A stretch of DNA of 64,000 bases from Spiroplasma endosymbiont of Clivina fossor. GTDB taxonomy: Bacteria > Bacillota_I > Bacilli_A > Mycoplasmatales > Nriv7. Shown in pieces: positions 34,119 to 44,163 of the stretch. The translations under genes were made by a program, and so were the position numbers. The notes under the pieces were generated by a model. The model was given only the letters and a program-made list of their open reading frames with translations, had not been told where the DNA came from and made no database searches. Within the stretch, counting starts at the first letter, position 1; each line of letters opens with the position of its first letter. The DNA lies in the NCBI RefSeq assembly GCF_964031115.1, contig NZ_OZ035006.1:992001-1056000 (forward strand), given 5' to 3'.

Positions 34119-34625
34119 TTATTTATCTTCCTTTCTTTTAAACATTAACTCTTGAGGGGTTAAAGCATCTGATGAAAAAATTATTTCTTCTGAATTAGAA
34201 GGGTTAGTATTTTTATCATCAGTCTTATTTGGAACGCCTCCTGTGTCTAATGTGTGTTTAATTTTTGGCATCGTGGCCACAAAATTATTAATATCATTTT
34301 TAATTACTTCAATATCGTTTTCAAAATTAATTGAGTTTTTCACAAAATTAATAAATTGATTATCAATATTGGCATCTTGAATTAACTTATTAATTTCTTG
34401 TTCTTTTTTAAAAGTTAAATGTTCTTTTTCTTTGTCGGCAAGTTTTTTTAGTGCATCCGTTTCTCTTTGTAACAGATTTTTTGCTTTTTCCTGAAAATTA
34501 GCAGTATAGTCATTTTGCTCAGTGAAGCCACGATATAAATTTTTCACCTTAAAAGTTCCATCAGCATTTTTTTCGAGTTGTCCGTCTTCACCAATAAAGA
34601 CGATTTTTTTATCTCTAATTTTCAT
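34119..34625 (-). CDS. scaffold-like coiled-coil protein
   Basis: A 168-residue hydrophilic protein. A beta-rich start (KKIVFIGEDGQLEKNADGTF) leads into a long Lys/Glu coiled coil (residues ~45-115) and a disordered Asn/Thr/Asp-rich C-terminus. Composition and position immediately before the capsid gene fit a capsid assembly scaffold. Confidence 0.6.
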   Translation of the reverse strand: MKIRDKKIVFIGEDGQLEKNADGTFKVKNLYRGFTEQNDYTANFQEKAKNLLQRETDALKKLADKEKEHLTFKKEQEINKLIQDANIDNQFINFVKNSINFENDIEVIKNDINNFVATMPKIKHTLDTGGVPNKTDDKNTNPSNSEEIIFSSDALTPQELMFKRKEDK

Positions 34626-34650
34626 TTGGTGTGTACTCCTTTTTCAAATA

Positions 34651-34689
34651 AAAAACTCATTTGATATTTTAATTATCTAATGAGTTTTT
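34651..34689 (-). terminator. hairpin between early and structural genes
   Basis: AAAAACTCATT and AATGAGTTTTT are separated by a 17-base loop, in the gap between the SSB-like gene and the scaffold-like gene. It could separate an early from a late transcript. Confidence 0.65.
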
Positions 34690-34708
34690 CTAATTATTGA
34701 GTTTTTAG

Positions 34709-35074
34709 CTATTTATTTTTTCTTTTTTTTCCAATTTTTTTAAATTTTTCAATCTCAATGCTAAAAAATGTTTTGTGGGTGGTCTTATTTGGATAATAAC
34801 GATTGTGTAATTTTCCCTCAATTAAAATAATATCGTGTTCTTTTAATTTTAAGAATTCTTTTTGCAACTTTTCTTCATAAATAGAGAGCGTTGTGTAATT
34901 AAGACCCGCTCAACTAACTTGAACATTAACAACTTTAACAACAACACTACTAATAGCTATTTTTTGCTTAAATTCTGTGATTTTGGGAATATCTTTTAAA
35001 ATAACTGTCAAATTTACAAAATTAACATAGTTAATTACTTCATTTTCTTTTTTAGTTTTTAGTGCTTTTAACAT
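34709..35074 (-). CDS. single-stranded DNA-binding (OB-fold)-like protein
   Basis: 121 residues, starting MLKALKTKKENEVINYVNFV. Alternating beta strands (LTVILKDIP, ISSVVVKVVNVQVSW, LKEHDIILIEGKL) resemble an SSB-type OB fold, including a 'HDIILIEGKLHNRYY' stretch like the VxVxGxL pattern of SSB proteins. The tail is basic, not the acidic SSB tip. Its start overlaps the end of the RuvC-like gene by 23 bases. Confidence 0.55.
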
Positions 35075-35495
35075 TTTGTTTTACCTCATTACCCAAAAAG
35101 TATTGAATATGCTTTCACGCATCGTGCTCGTGTTTGGTAAGTTTTAAGTTTCCTTTGTAAAAAAATCCTTTCTTTTTAGAAGGCTCTTGTCTAAGAAAGT
35201 GCCAATGATATTTAAACCTTAAAAGACTGCTTATTGCTCCAATAAGTTCTGAGGTTGCTAAAGGATTGGTAATCGTTCTACCTTTAGTTAAGAAAAAATT
35301 TTCAATAATAAACAATGGCTTAAAATTTTCTATTCTTTTAAAATTATCAAATAATTTTTTAATTTTAAAAATTGCTTGTTCAACGCTTTCAGAAATTATT
35401 GTTTCGTTAAATTCAATGCATGAATTTTCAAAATTCCAAAGAACAATACCAGTAGAACCGATTCCTGCGGGGTCAATACCAACTATATAATTCAT
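35052..35495 (-). CDS. RuvC-like Holliday junction resolvase
   Basis: A 147-residue protein with the RuvC pattern: first Asp in IVGIDPAGIGSTG (residues 4-16), Glu in LFIIENFFL, and His/Asp near the C-terminus in KHEHDAW. Phage resolvases of this type resolve recombination or replication junctions before packaging. The gene follows a short spacer after a Cys-rich protein. Confidence 0.75.
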
Positions 35496-35582
35496 AAACT
35501 AAATACTTACCTTATGACAACTACATTTTTTCGTTGAGTAATCGGAAGCGGTGAACCACGCCTCAATAAAGATTTAGACATA

Positions 35583-35828
35583 TTATATTTTTCTTCTTAT
35601 GTGTTGTCAGCAAAGAAAATGAGTACATTTTTCTTGTGGCACACAGCAATTTTGATAATCATAAGTTTTTTTAGTTTTTCGCTTACAATAATTTTCTATT
35701 CTTTTAAACTCACATTGCAATGATTTTTCTTTTAATTGACAATTAATTGCTTTTAACGCTGTAATTATTTCTTTATAAGAATATTTTTGGCGTAACGCTT
35801 TAAGTCAATAAAAATGTTTGTTTTCCAT
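35583..35828 (-). CDS. small Cys-rich protein of second prophage
   Basis: 81 residues with seven cysteines, four of them in CCVPQEKCTHFLC, which suggests a small metal-binding fold. The N-terminal half looks like a helix-turn-helix (YWLKALRQKYSYKEIITALK). Possible DNA-binding regulator; family unknown. The 80 bases between it and the RuvC-like gene could hold a 24-codon frame but nothing convincing. Confidence 0.5.
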
Positions 35829-35831
35829 TAA

Positions 35832-36071
35832 TTAATCTTCCTCAATTATTTCTTTATAAATAATTCATTTCCGCGGACGAATGGCTTTTTTCTTGTAATA
35901 AATTACAGTTTCTAATGAGTGTACTTTTCGTTTAAAATTAGGATCATTACGCGAAAGTCCATAATAGCGTTCTACAATTTCACCAACACTATCATAAACA
36001 CCGACTAACTCATTGGTTTCGCAAGAATATATAACATAACAATATTTTTTAGCCATTTCGTACTTGTTCAA
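35832..36071 (-). CDS. small hypothetical prophage protein
   Basis: 79 residues, starting at ATG 36071 or ATG 36056 (MAKKYCYVIYSCETNELVGV). The pattern VYDSVGEIVERYYGLSRN looks like a small DNA-binding motif of the kind found in homing-endonuclease-associated NUMOD proteins, where a 'vyDSxxExAxxxG' motif is typical. Function uncertain. Confidence 0.5.
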
Positions 36072-36081
36072 GATTTAATAA

Positions 36082-36459
36082 CTAATTTAAATCAGTTTCT
36101 TTTAGTCATTCGGGAATAATATAATTAAAATTAATATCTTTATCAGCTTCAGATTTTTTAATATTTTCTAAAAATTTTTGTCGATTTTTAATTTTAACTT
36201 CTTCATACAAATTAATAATTTCTTGCCCCTTAATGGTTGCAATTTTCTGTGCACCGTTGGCATCATACTTAATAACTTCATAATCATTTTCTGGAAAAAT
36301 ACCGATCACCATCTGATTTGCATATTTAATTGATGGGTATACTAGTTTTCTAGGAACTCAAGAACCACCACCACTATTGGGAATTGATAGTAAAATCGCA
36401 TTTGTTGTTTCAGCAACAATATATTTTTTATTCAAAAATAAATTTTTTAAGTTAGTCAT
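36082..36459 (-). CDS. homologue of plectrovirus gene a in the second prophage
   Basis: 125 residues, starting MTNLKNLFLNKKYIVAETTN. It aligns along its length with the first gene of the plectroviruses: FLNxKKY, TxNAxL, WxPRKLVY/WFPKRFVYKG, and a common IKGQE near the C-terminus. In both viruses it is the first gene after the control region, so a shared role in early functions is likely. The identity of that role is unknown. Confidence 0.65.
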
Positions 36460-36941
36460 TATTTATTAACTCCTCATATCAATAATTTTTTGGTTTTTGT
36501 AAAAAGATAATATATATCCTTCCTTATATGCAATTTCCTAGTTAGCTAACATAGTTAACTATCTAAGAAATCTATGTTATTTCTCTTATGTTTAACTAAG
36601 TTATGTTAGCTAACTAGGTGCGAGAAATGCTCGAAATTACCAAAAAGCATTTTTTGGCACACCTAAAAAGTGTTTTCATATTTACAACACAACTTTTTAA
36701 ATAGAATTTAGTTTTTGTTCGAACAAGTTAATAAATTAATAAAGTTAGTTTAATTTTATTAATTAAAATACCTACCTCCTTTAAAAAATTATTGTTAAGA
36801 GGAACATTCTTACTGGTCTAAAATGTCTGTGTTACCTTACATCATTTTTCTGAGTTGTATTTGTAGATTTATATTTAGAAACATTAAAATAAGCGGTAAT
36901 ATATTAATAATTGTGAATTAAGTTTAAGGAGGGAAATTAAA
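36460..36941. promoter_or_regulatory. control region of second prophage with long palindrome
   Basis: Non-coding. It contains a perfect 17-base inverted repeat, CCTAGTTAGCTAACATA at 36537-36553 with its complement at 36602-36618, plus AACTAAGTT/AGTTAACT words also found in the plectrovirus leaders, and AT-rich spacers. It separates the minus-strand operon from a plus-strand small gene, so it should hold divergent promoters and perhaps an operator or replication origin. Confidence 0.55.
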
Positions 36942-37052
36942 ATGAAAAGAAAAACAATTAGTTACAGTGATGAAATGATTAAAAGTGGTGTAGAGTTAAA
37001 TAAGAAAGATAAGTTTATGAAAGCAATTTCTAAATTATTGGTTAAAAATTAA
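36942..37052 (+). CDS. small divergent protein, possible regulator
   Basis: 36 residues (MKRKTISYSDEMIKSGVELN...), behind the excellent ribosome binding site AAGGAGGG. Divergent from the prophage operon across the palindromic control region. Hydrophilic, basic, no recognised family. A short frame starting at ATG 37064 follows but is cut by the IS at 37139. Confidence 0.55.
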   Translation: MKRKTISYSDEMIKSGVELNKKDKFMKAISKLLVKN

Positions 37053-37138
37053 AATAATTGAATATGTTTACGCGGGGTTGGATTTTTAATTTGGTTTTGC
37101 CAATGGGTAGTAAAGATAATAATTTAAAATATGGTATT

Positions 37139-37996
37139 AGACTTCTTGCAAAATTAATATGATAATTATAATTTTTAAATTTAAAATAAATATAAAAGTG
37201 TTATTAAAATAATTTTTAGATTATTTTTACAAATATTTTGTCATTAAAACATAATAAAAATTATTATTTACAATAAAAAAAGACTGAAATTTTAAATTAT
37301 CAAATATATTTAAACTAATAGTTGTAAATTATAAATTGAAGCTATTAAATTAAATCTTAAAGCAAATCTTTTTCTACGATTTCGATATTTTTCACTAATA
37401 ATTTTAAATTTTTTAAGTATAGCAAAAACATTTTCAATAACAATTCTCATTTTTGAAATTCGCTCATTATTTTGCTTTTCTTCTTTATTTAAAGGGTTTT
37501 TCTTTGATTTTCTTTTAGGAATTAAAACATTATGATTAATTTTTTGTATGCCTTGATAACCTAAATCCACTAAAACAGTTGTTTCTGGTAAAAATTTAAT
37601 TTTTGAATCTTTTAAAATTTTAAAGTCATGGTTTTTACCATAAGAAAAATCAGAACTAATAATTTTTTTACTATCTTTTTCAATTATAACTTGTGTTTTT
37701 ATTGTGTGTTTTTTCTTTTTTCCTGAGTAGTGCTGTTTTTGTCTTTTTTTGGGCGTTGGATTTGGCTTTCAGTTACATCAATTATAACAGTCTTATCTTT
37801 GAAATAATCTTTTAATAGTGATTTTTGACCAGTAAGTTGTTGAAAATTAGGGTGTTTTATTAAAGTGTCTTCAATTCATTTGATATTTCTATAACAACTA
37901 CTTTCACTAATATCATAACTTTTTGCAATATGAAAATAAGTTCTATATTCTCTTCAATATTCTAAAGTCATTAAAATACGATTTTCTAATGATAAT
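37139..37996 (-). mobile_element. IS5-family insertion sequence, 3' part of a split copy
   Basis: The first 858 bases (left end, transposase 3' part, 37310 onwards) are identical to the complete copies, then broken at GATAAT by another copy. The missing 211 bases are found at 45643-45853. The two pieces together make one element plus one extra T. Confidence 0.9.
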
Positions 37997-39064
37997 AGAC
38001 TTCTTGCAAAATTAATATGATAATTATAATTTTTAAATTTAAAATAAATATAAAAGTGTTATTAAAATAATTTTTAGATTATTTTTACAAATATTTTGTC
38101 ATTAAAACATAATAAAAATTATTATTTACAATAAAAAAAGACTGAAATTTTAAATTATCAAATATATTTAAACTAATAGTTGTAAATTATAAATTGAAGC
38201 TATTAAATTAAATCTTAAAGCAAATCTTTTTCTACGATTTCGATATTTTTCACTAATAATTTTAAATTTTTTAAGTATAGCAAAAACATTTTCAATAACA
38301 ATTCTCATTTTTGAAATTCGCTCATTATTTTGCTTTTCTTCTTTATTTAAAGGGTTTTTCTTTGATTTTCTTTTAGGAATTAAAACATTATGATTAATTT
38401 TTTGTATGCCTTGATAACCTAAATCCACTAAAACAGTTGTTTCTGGTAAAAATTTAATTTTTGAATCTTTTAAAATTTTAAAGTCATGGTTTTTACCATA
38501 AGAAAAATCAGAACTAATAATTTTTTTACTATCTTTTTCAATTATAACTTGTGTTTTTATTGTGTGTTTTTTCTTTTTTCCTGAGTAGTGCTGTTTTTGT
38601 CTTTTTTTGGGCGTTGGATTTGGCTTTCAGTTACATCAATTATAACAGTCTTATCTTTGAAATAATCTTTTAATAGTGATTTTTGACCAGTAAGTTGTTG
38701 AAAATTAGGGTGTTTTATTAAAGTGTCTTCAATTCATTTGATATTTCTATAACAACTACTTTCACTAATATCATAACTTTTTGCAATATGAAAATAAGTT
38801 CTATATTCTCTTCAATATTCTAAAGTCATTAAAATACGATTTTCTAATGATAATTTATTGGTTCTTCCGCGACGAAATCTCTTTTTTAATTCTTCTATTT
38901 TTAAAATTTCTAGCATTTTATTAAAAGTAGTATGTTTAATACCAGTTAATCTTAAAAAATTTTTATCACTTATTTGATTATTTTTTTTAAATTTCATTTA
39001 AATTCCACCTTTTTATTAAAAACAACAATTCAATTATATTTTAAATTAATTTTGCAAGAAGTCT
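37997..39064 (-). mobile_element. IS5-family insertion sequence, left arm of composite transposon
   Basis: A complete 1,068-bp copy inserted in the split copy. Left flank AAT is shared with the right flank of the inverted copy at 44572-45639. Confidence 0.93.
38168..38997 (-). CDS. IS5-family transposase (frameshifted), copy in left arm
   Basis: 276 residues by -1 slippage at seven A's. As at 10277-11106. Confidence 0.88.
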
Positions 39065-39081
39065 AATAGCTTTTTAAGTAA

Positions 39082-39220
39082 AGTTAGAATTGTCATTGAA
39101 CATGTTTTTGCTAGATTAAAAAGATTTAAAATACTAGTTTATCGTTATCGCAATAAGATTAGAAGATTTGGATTACGATTTAACTTAATTTCAGGAATAT
39201 ATAATTTTGAATTAAGCTAG
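39082..39220 (+). pseudogene. remnant of a different IS5-family transposase
   Basis: The last 45 codons of a diverged relative: VRIVIEHVFARLKRFKILVY and FGLRFNLISGIYNFELS correspond to the C-terminus of the intact IS5-family transposase, but on the plus strand and with many substitutions. An older element. Confidence 0.75.
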
Positions 39221-39239
39221 TTATAGTTATGTACCAAGT

Positions 39240-39596
39240 CTAATATAAATATTTAATATCAATATATTTAAATAGTAAAGTTGCAAGAAAAATAAAAGCA
39301 ATCATATTAGGCAAATATGCAACAAACGATGCTAATAGTGCTCCAATAATACCAGCTATTTATAACAAAACCAACAGAAGCTGATACTTGAAAAATGCTC
39401 GGCCCAGGAATAGTATTTGCTAAGATTAATAAATGATTAAATTCATCCTCAGTTATTCACCGCTTCTTAACTACAACTTCATTTTTAATTAAAGGAATTA
39501 CGGCATTACCGCCACCAAAATCAAAAAAGATATTTTTAAAAAAACATAAAACAATTGTCAATATAATTGTCATTTTGAATATTTTGTTTTTTTCAT
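39240..39596 (-). pseudogene. chrA: chromate transporter (ChrA-like) pseudogene
   Basis: The N-terminal half of a CHR-family transporter. After correcting two frameshifts (a missing T before GATTTTGGTGGC and a slip after VGFV) it reads KISFFDFGGGNAVIPLIKNE, TEDEFNHLLILANTIPGPS and GIIGALLASFVAYLPNMIAF, matching the conserved FGGGxAxxP and xPGP motifs. It ends early, at TAG 39240. Not functional. Confidence 0.75.
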
Positions 39597-39624
39597 CATA
39601 TCAACCCTTAATAAAATATCTTAT

Positions 39625-39660
39625 AAAAAGAAAAAGAATCAGCATCTAATTCTCTTTCTT
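39625..39660 (-). terminator. probable rpsO terminator
   Basis: AAGAAAGAGAAT pairs imperfectly with ATTCTTTTTCTTT across a 9-base loop, 15 bases downstream of rpsO. Confidence 0.6.
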
Positions 39661-39675
39661 AATAATTTCAATTTA

Positions 39676-39945
39676 TTATTTTCTTAGTTTTAATTGTTCA
39701 ATTACTTTACGATAACGATTAATATCATGATCTTTTAAGTAATCTAACATATTTCGTCTTTGTGATACTTTTCTTACTAAACTTCGTTCAGTGACAACAT
39801 CTTTACGATGTACTTTTAAATGTGCTGTTAAATTAGTAATATCCGCTGTTAAAAGTGCTATTTGTACTTCTGCTGAACCCGTATCTTTCTCTTTTCTACC
39901 AAATTTAGCAATAATTTGTTTTTTATCCTCAGCTGTAATTGCCAT
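39676..39945 (-). CDS. rpsO: 30S ribosomal protein S15
   Basis: 89 residues, the usual length for S15. The hallmark regions are present: EVQIALLTADITNLTAHLK, HRKDVVTERSLVRKVSQRR, NMLDYLKDHDINRYRKVIEQ. It binds 16S rRNA in the central domain of the small subunit and is normally single-copy and important. Starts at ATG 39945 behind TTGGAGGATT. It is surrounded on both sides by insertion sequences within the composite transposon, and usual rpsO neighbours (pnp, truB, ribF) are absent. Another rpsO copy elsewhere cannot be excluded. Confidence 0.97.
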   Translation of the reverse strand: MAITAEDKKQIIAKFGRKEKDTGSAEVQIALLTADITNLTAHLKVHRKDVVTERSLVRKVSQRRNMLDYLKDHDINRYRKVIEQLKLRK

Positions 39946-40217
39946 TTAATAAATCCTCCAATAATTATAAACTTAACTAAAACCAATTAATAAAACAGAA
40001 GGTATTTTAAAAACTTGTAATAGTCGTATTCCTATTAAATATTAACCTATTTTATGAAAATATTCAAGGGTTTTGCTGTAATCGGTCGCGTTTAGTTTTC
40101 TTAGGTATTGCTTTGAAGAAGTAAAACAATCAGCTAATTATATTATTTAATTACTAAACTAACCCTTCCCTTCTTGTTATTGTCATTTTTATTCTTTATG
40201 ATTTTATCATATTATTG
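39946..40217. promoter_or_regulatory. rpsO leader/promoter region
   Basis: AT-rich spacer with no gene. It should contain the rpsO promoter and 5' leader on the minus strand. I see no clear S15 regulatory pseudoknot by eye. Confidence 0.4.
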
Positions 40218-40280
40218 TTTTAATTTTGTCGAAAACTCTTTTAATTTTGTCGAAAACTCTTTTAATTTTGTCGAAAACTC
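40218..40280 (+). repeat. three tandem 21-bp copies of an IS1595-type terminal repeat
   Basis: TTTTAATTTTGTCGAAAACTC occurs three times in a row. Only the last belongs to the element that follows; the other copy of the IS (53.1-54.2 kb) has a single one. Confidence 0.93.
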
Positions 40281-41404
40281 TTGATATTTATTGAATATAC
40301 TTAATTTTAGGTATATTTTTAATATGATAGAGGTGGATAATAATTATGGAAAAAATAATTCAAGAACTAGTAAATACTTTAACAGATGATCAATTTTTAG
40401 AATTTTATGAAAAAGTCAAACAACAAGCAGAATTAATAAAAAAACAAAAACGTTTAAATGAAATTGATCAAAAATTTAGAGCGCAAGGTATTAAATGCCC
40501 TAAATGTGAATCTTACCATTGCGTTAAAAATGGACATAATTCAGAAGGAAAACAAAAATATTTATGTAAAAATTGCCGTGCAAGTTTTGACGCTTTTCGT
40601 AATCATTTTATTTATTGAAGTCATTTAAATTATGAACAATGAAATTTATTGATTCAAATTTCATTGCTGGGGCAATCTAGTAAAACAATTTCTCGTTTTA
40701 TTAAAACTACATTAAAAACTGCTTGATATAATCGTCAAAAATTAATGAAATCAAAACAATTAGAAAATACCCAATTAAAATTTAAAAAATTATCTGGTAA
40801 AATCCAAATCGATGAAACATTTATTAAAGAAATTCATAAAGGAAATTTCAAATATAAAACTGATCCACGAAGAATTCACCTTGACCCATTCGCAACTAAT
40901 ACTAAATGCTGTATTCAAATGGCAATTGATAATAATAACAATATTTATGTTAAATCCACAAACACCAAACGTTTACAAAAACAATGAGTTATTGAAAATA
41001 TGAACAAAGAATTAATTAACGAAAATTCAATTATTACTTCTGATATGCAAAAATTATATTTTTTAGTAGCAAAACAAACAAATTCTACTTTATGTGTAAC
41101 TAAAACAACAATTAATCCTGAAGCTAGTTATCGTAACTTAAATAAAATCAGTAAATTACAATCTAGTCTTAAAGAAGCCTTAATTCATTATCATGGTTTA
41201 GGTTTTACTAATATTCAAAATTATTTAAATCTCTGAAAATGAAAATACCAACATAAGGGTTTAACTCCAAACCAACAAACAGCGATATTATATTTTAATG
41301 TATAAAAAAGTTAAAGTAAAAATAGTAATTTTACATAAAAGCCTTTTAAAATTATCAAGTTGATGATTTTTTTTATTTTATCAAGAGTTTTCGACAAAAT
41401 TAAA
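40260..41404 (+). mobile_element. IS1595-family insertion sequence, copy 1
   Basis: About 1.14 kb with inverted ends TTTAATTTTGTCGAAAACTC. It carries one transposase. It is inserted in an IS3-family element, whose 5' part is missing. Confidence 0.88.
40346..41305 (+). CDS. IS1595-family transposase
   Basis: A 319-residue protein. An N-terminal zinc ribbon (CPKCESYHCVKNG...YLCKNC, residues ~51-77) is followed by a helical region and the catalytic core, with KIQIDETFIKEIHKG (first Asp), SIITSDMQKLYFLV (second Asp) and IQNYLNLWKWKYQHKGL near the end. It lacks frameshifts, so it should be active. Behind GAGGTGGATAATAATT. Nearly identical to the copy at 53190-54149. Confidence 0.88.
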
Positions 41405-41406
41405 AG

Positions 41407-42100
41407 TGCATTTAATAAAAGTCGTAAGATTTATGGTGCTCGTAAAATTAAAGCTGTTTTAATAAGAAAAAATATCATCTTATCACGACGAAAAATCCGA
41501 TTCATTATGATCAAAAATAATTTGGTTTCTAAATACACCAAATTAAAATATCGTAATCATGAAAAAACAGTTAATAATGACCAAATTAATAATGTTTTAA
41601 ATCGTTAATTTAATGACCAAAAACCCAATGAAGTTGTTGTTAGTGATTTAACATATGTTCAAGTTGGTACTAAATGACATTATATTTGTTTATTAATTGA
41701 CTTGTTTAATCGCGAAGTAATTGGCTATAGTGCTAGACCAAATAAAACTGCTGAACTAGTTCAACAAGCTTTTCACAAGATAACACGACCATTAAATAAA
41801 ATAACTTTATTTCATACTGATCGTGGTAATGAATTCAAAAATAAAATCATTGATGAAATTTTAATAACCTTTAAAATTCAAAGATCATTAAGTACCAAAG
41901 GATGCCCATATGATAATGCTGTTGCTGAAGCAACTTACAAAACCTTTAAAACTGAATTTATTAACGGTAAAAAATTTGCAAACTTAACACAATTAAAATG
42001 CGAACTATTTGATTTTGTTAATTGATATAACAATATTCGAATTCATGGCAGTTTAAATTATTTAACTCCCGTTGAATTTAGAAAATACCAGTCTACATAA
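41407..42100 (+). pseudogene. IS3-family (IS150-like) transposase OrfB remnant
   Basis: The 3' ~230 codons of an rve-type integrase domain: VVVSDLTYVQVGTKWHYICL, LFHTDRGNEFKN (second Asp), GCPYDNAVAEATYKTFKTEF (Glu). The 5' end was removed by the IS1595-family insertion, and an internal TAA follows INNVLNR. Ends in GSLNYLTPVEFRKY, typical of IS3 OrfB. Confidence 0.88.
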
Positions 42101-43095
42101 AAAGTGTCCTAAAAAGGGTTGCCATTCCATACAACCGATATTTCATTCTAAATTTTGGTTATGAATACCATGCTTGTTATTACTGAAATAATTACTCGCC
42201 TTCCTTAAATTTGTTTTAATATCTTTATTTAACTCATTTTTAGCAACATTACGAATGTTTTTTACCAATTCTTGATGATTTCCATTTTTTTATATAATTC
42301 AATTCAACTATTTAGTGCTACTTTACGATTTTCAAAAACAATATTAAATGCCGTTTGTTTTAATTTTTTAATAGCATGATAACCATCTAAAATATATCTA
42401 ACATTACCAAAACTATTGGCAATTTCTCTAATTCAAGCATCACCATCACCGCAAACAATTATTTTATCATAATTAATATTCACATAATGTTTTTGTAATT
42501 CTCTAATTAATAAATCACGATAATCCATCGTGTTTATTCGTTTACCAACTTTTAACATTAGAAAATGACCTCGTTTGTTTTCTAACGCTCTACGAGCATT
42601 TTTATAATTTTTTTCTTTATGTCTTATGTCCGGTATGAAAAGTAACTAAACGAATTCTTTGGTCTTGTTTAACTTTCTTATCTAATGTCGCTAAAAATGT
42701 CTCATCTAGTTGAATATATAAATCCTTATTTTTAACATCAATTTTGGTTTTAGTTTCTTGTTCTGCTAGTTGAAAATATTCAGCAATATCGTATTTATTT
42801 AAAATATTTGAAATACTAGCTTTTGAAATATAACAATGATTTAGAGCATCTAAAACATCGCGATAGCGTTTACCATCACCCAAAAGATTTAAAACTTTAA
42901 ATTGGACATCAAAATAAATGCGTTGTTTGAGCAATAAACCGATTTCTTTATCTAACAAACATACATATTCAAATTTACCTGATTTTTGATTTCAATATTT
43001 ATATCGGCGTCGTTTAAAAGTAACATCACCAAAAATTGTAATAATTGTTCTTGTTGCAAAATGAACTACTTTATAACCTTGTTTTAAACAATAAT

Positions 43096-44163
43096 AGACT
43101 TCTTGCAAAATTAATTTAAAATATAATTGAATTGTTGTTTTTAATAAAAAGGTGGAATTTAAATGAAATTTAAAAAAAATAATCAAATAAGTGATAAAAA
43201 TTTTTTAAGATTAACTGGTATTAAACATACTACTTTTAATAAAATGCTAGAAATTTTAAAAATAGAAGAATTAAAAAAGAGATTTCGTCGCGGAAGAACC
43301 AATAAATTATCATTAGAAAATCGTATTTTAATGACTTTAGAATATTGAAGAGAATATAGAACTTATTTTCATATTGCAAAAAGTTATGATATTAGTGAAA
43401 GTAGTTGTTATAGAAATATCAAATGAATTGAAGACACTTTAATAAAACACCCTAATTTTCAACAACTTACTGGTCAAAAATCACTATTAAAAGATTATTT
43501 CAAAGATAAGACTGTTATAATTGATGTAACTGAAAGCCAAATCCAACGCCCAAAAAAAGACAAAAACAGCACTACTCAGGAAAAAAGAAAAAACACACAA
43601 TAAAAACACAAGTTATAATTGAAAAAGATAGTAAAAAAATTATTAGTTCTGATTTTTCTTATGGTAAAAACCATGACTTTAAAATTTTAAAAGATTCAAA
43701 AATTAAATTTTTACCAGAAACAACTGTTTTAGTGGATTTAGGTTATCAAGGCATACAAAAAATTAATCATAATGTTTTAATTCCTAAAAGAAAATCAAAG
43801 AAAAACCCTTTAAATAAAGAAGAAAAGCAAAATAATGAGCGAATTTCAAAAATGAGAATTGTTATTGAAAATGTTTTTGCTATACTTAAAAAATTTAAAA
43901 TTATTAGTGAAAAATATCGAAATCGTAGAAAAAGATTTGCTTTAAGATTTAATTTAATAGCTTCAATTTATAATTTACAACTATTAGTTTAAATATATTT
44001 GATAATTTAAAATTTCAGTCTTTTTTTATTGTAAATAATAATTTTTATTATGTTTTAATGACAAAATATTTGTAAAAATAATCTAAAAATTATTTTAATA
44101 ACACTTTTATATTTATTTTAAATTTAAAAATTATAATTATCATATTAATTTTGCAAGAAGTCT
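43096..44163 (+). mobile_element. IS5-family insertion sequence in ISLre2-like pseudogene
   Basis: A complete copy in plus orientation with AAT on both flanks (43093-43095 and 44164-44166). The uninterrupted sequence is known from 13285-13300, which confirms the target duplication. Confidence 0.95.
43163..43992 (+). CDS. IS5-family transposase (frameshifted)
   Basis: Slippery run of seven A's at 43552-43558, read CCA AAA AAA GAC in frame 0; -1 shift gives 276 residues with D-D-E motifs. Frame 0 alone ends at 43603. Confidence 0.88.

Larger units (their letters stand above)
25442..36459 (-). mobile_element. second prophage, tailed-phage-like structural operon
   Basis: Twelve consecutive minus-strand genes with very tight spacing run from a gene-a homologue (36459) to a large structural gene ending at the terminator 25446. 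Recognisable: RuvC-like nuclease, SSB-like protein, scaffold-like protein, capsid-like protein, connector-like protein. No terminase, integrase or DNA polymerase lies in the window, so it is either incomplete or a small phage with unusual packaging. One gene is broken by an IS5-family element. Confidence 0.7.

Noticed and set aside
37064..37138. Short frame MFTRGWIFNLVLPMGS... cut by an IS
   Set aside because: Only 25 codons survive, no clear ribosome binding site, and no recognisable family; cannot be called a gene.
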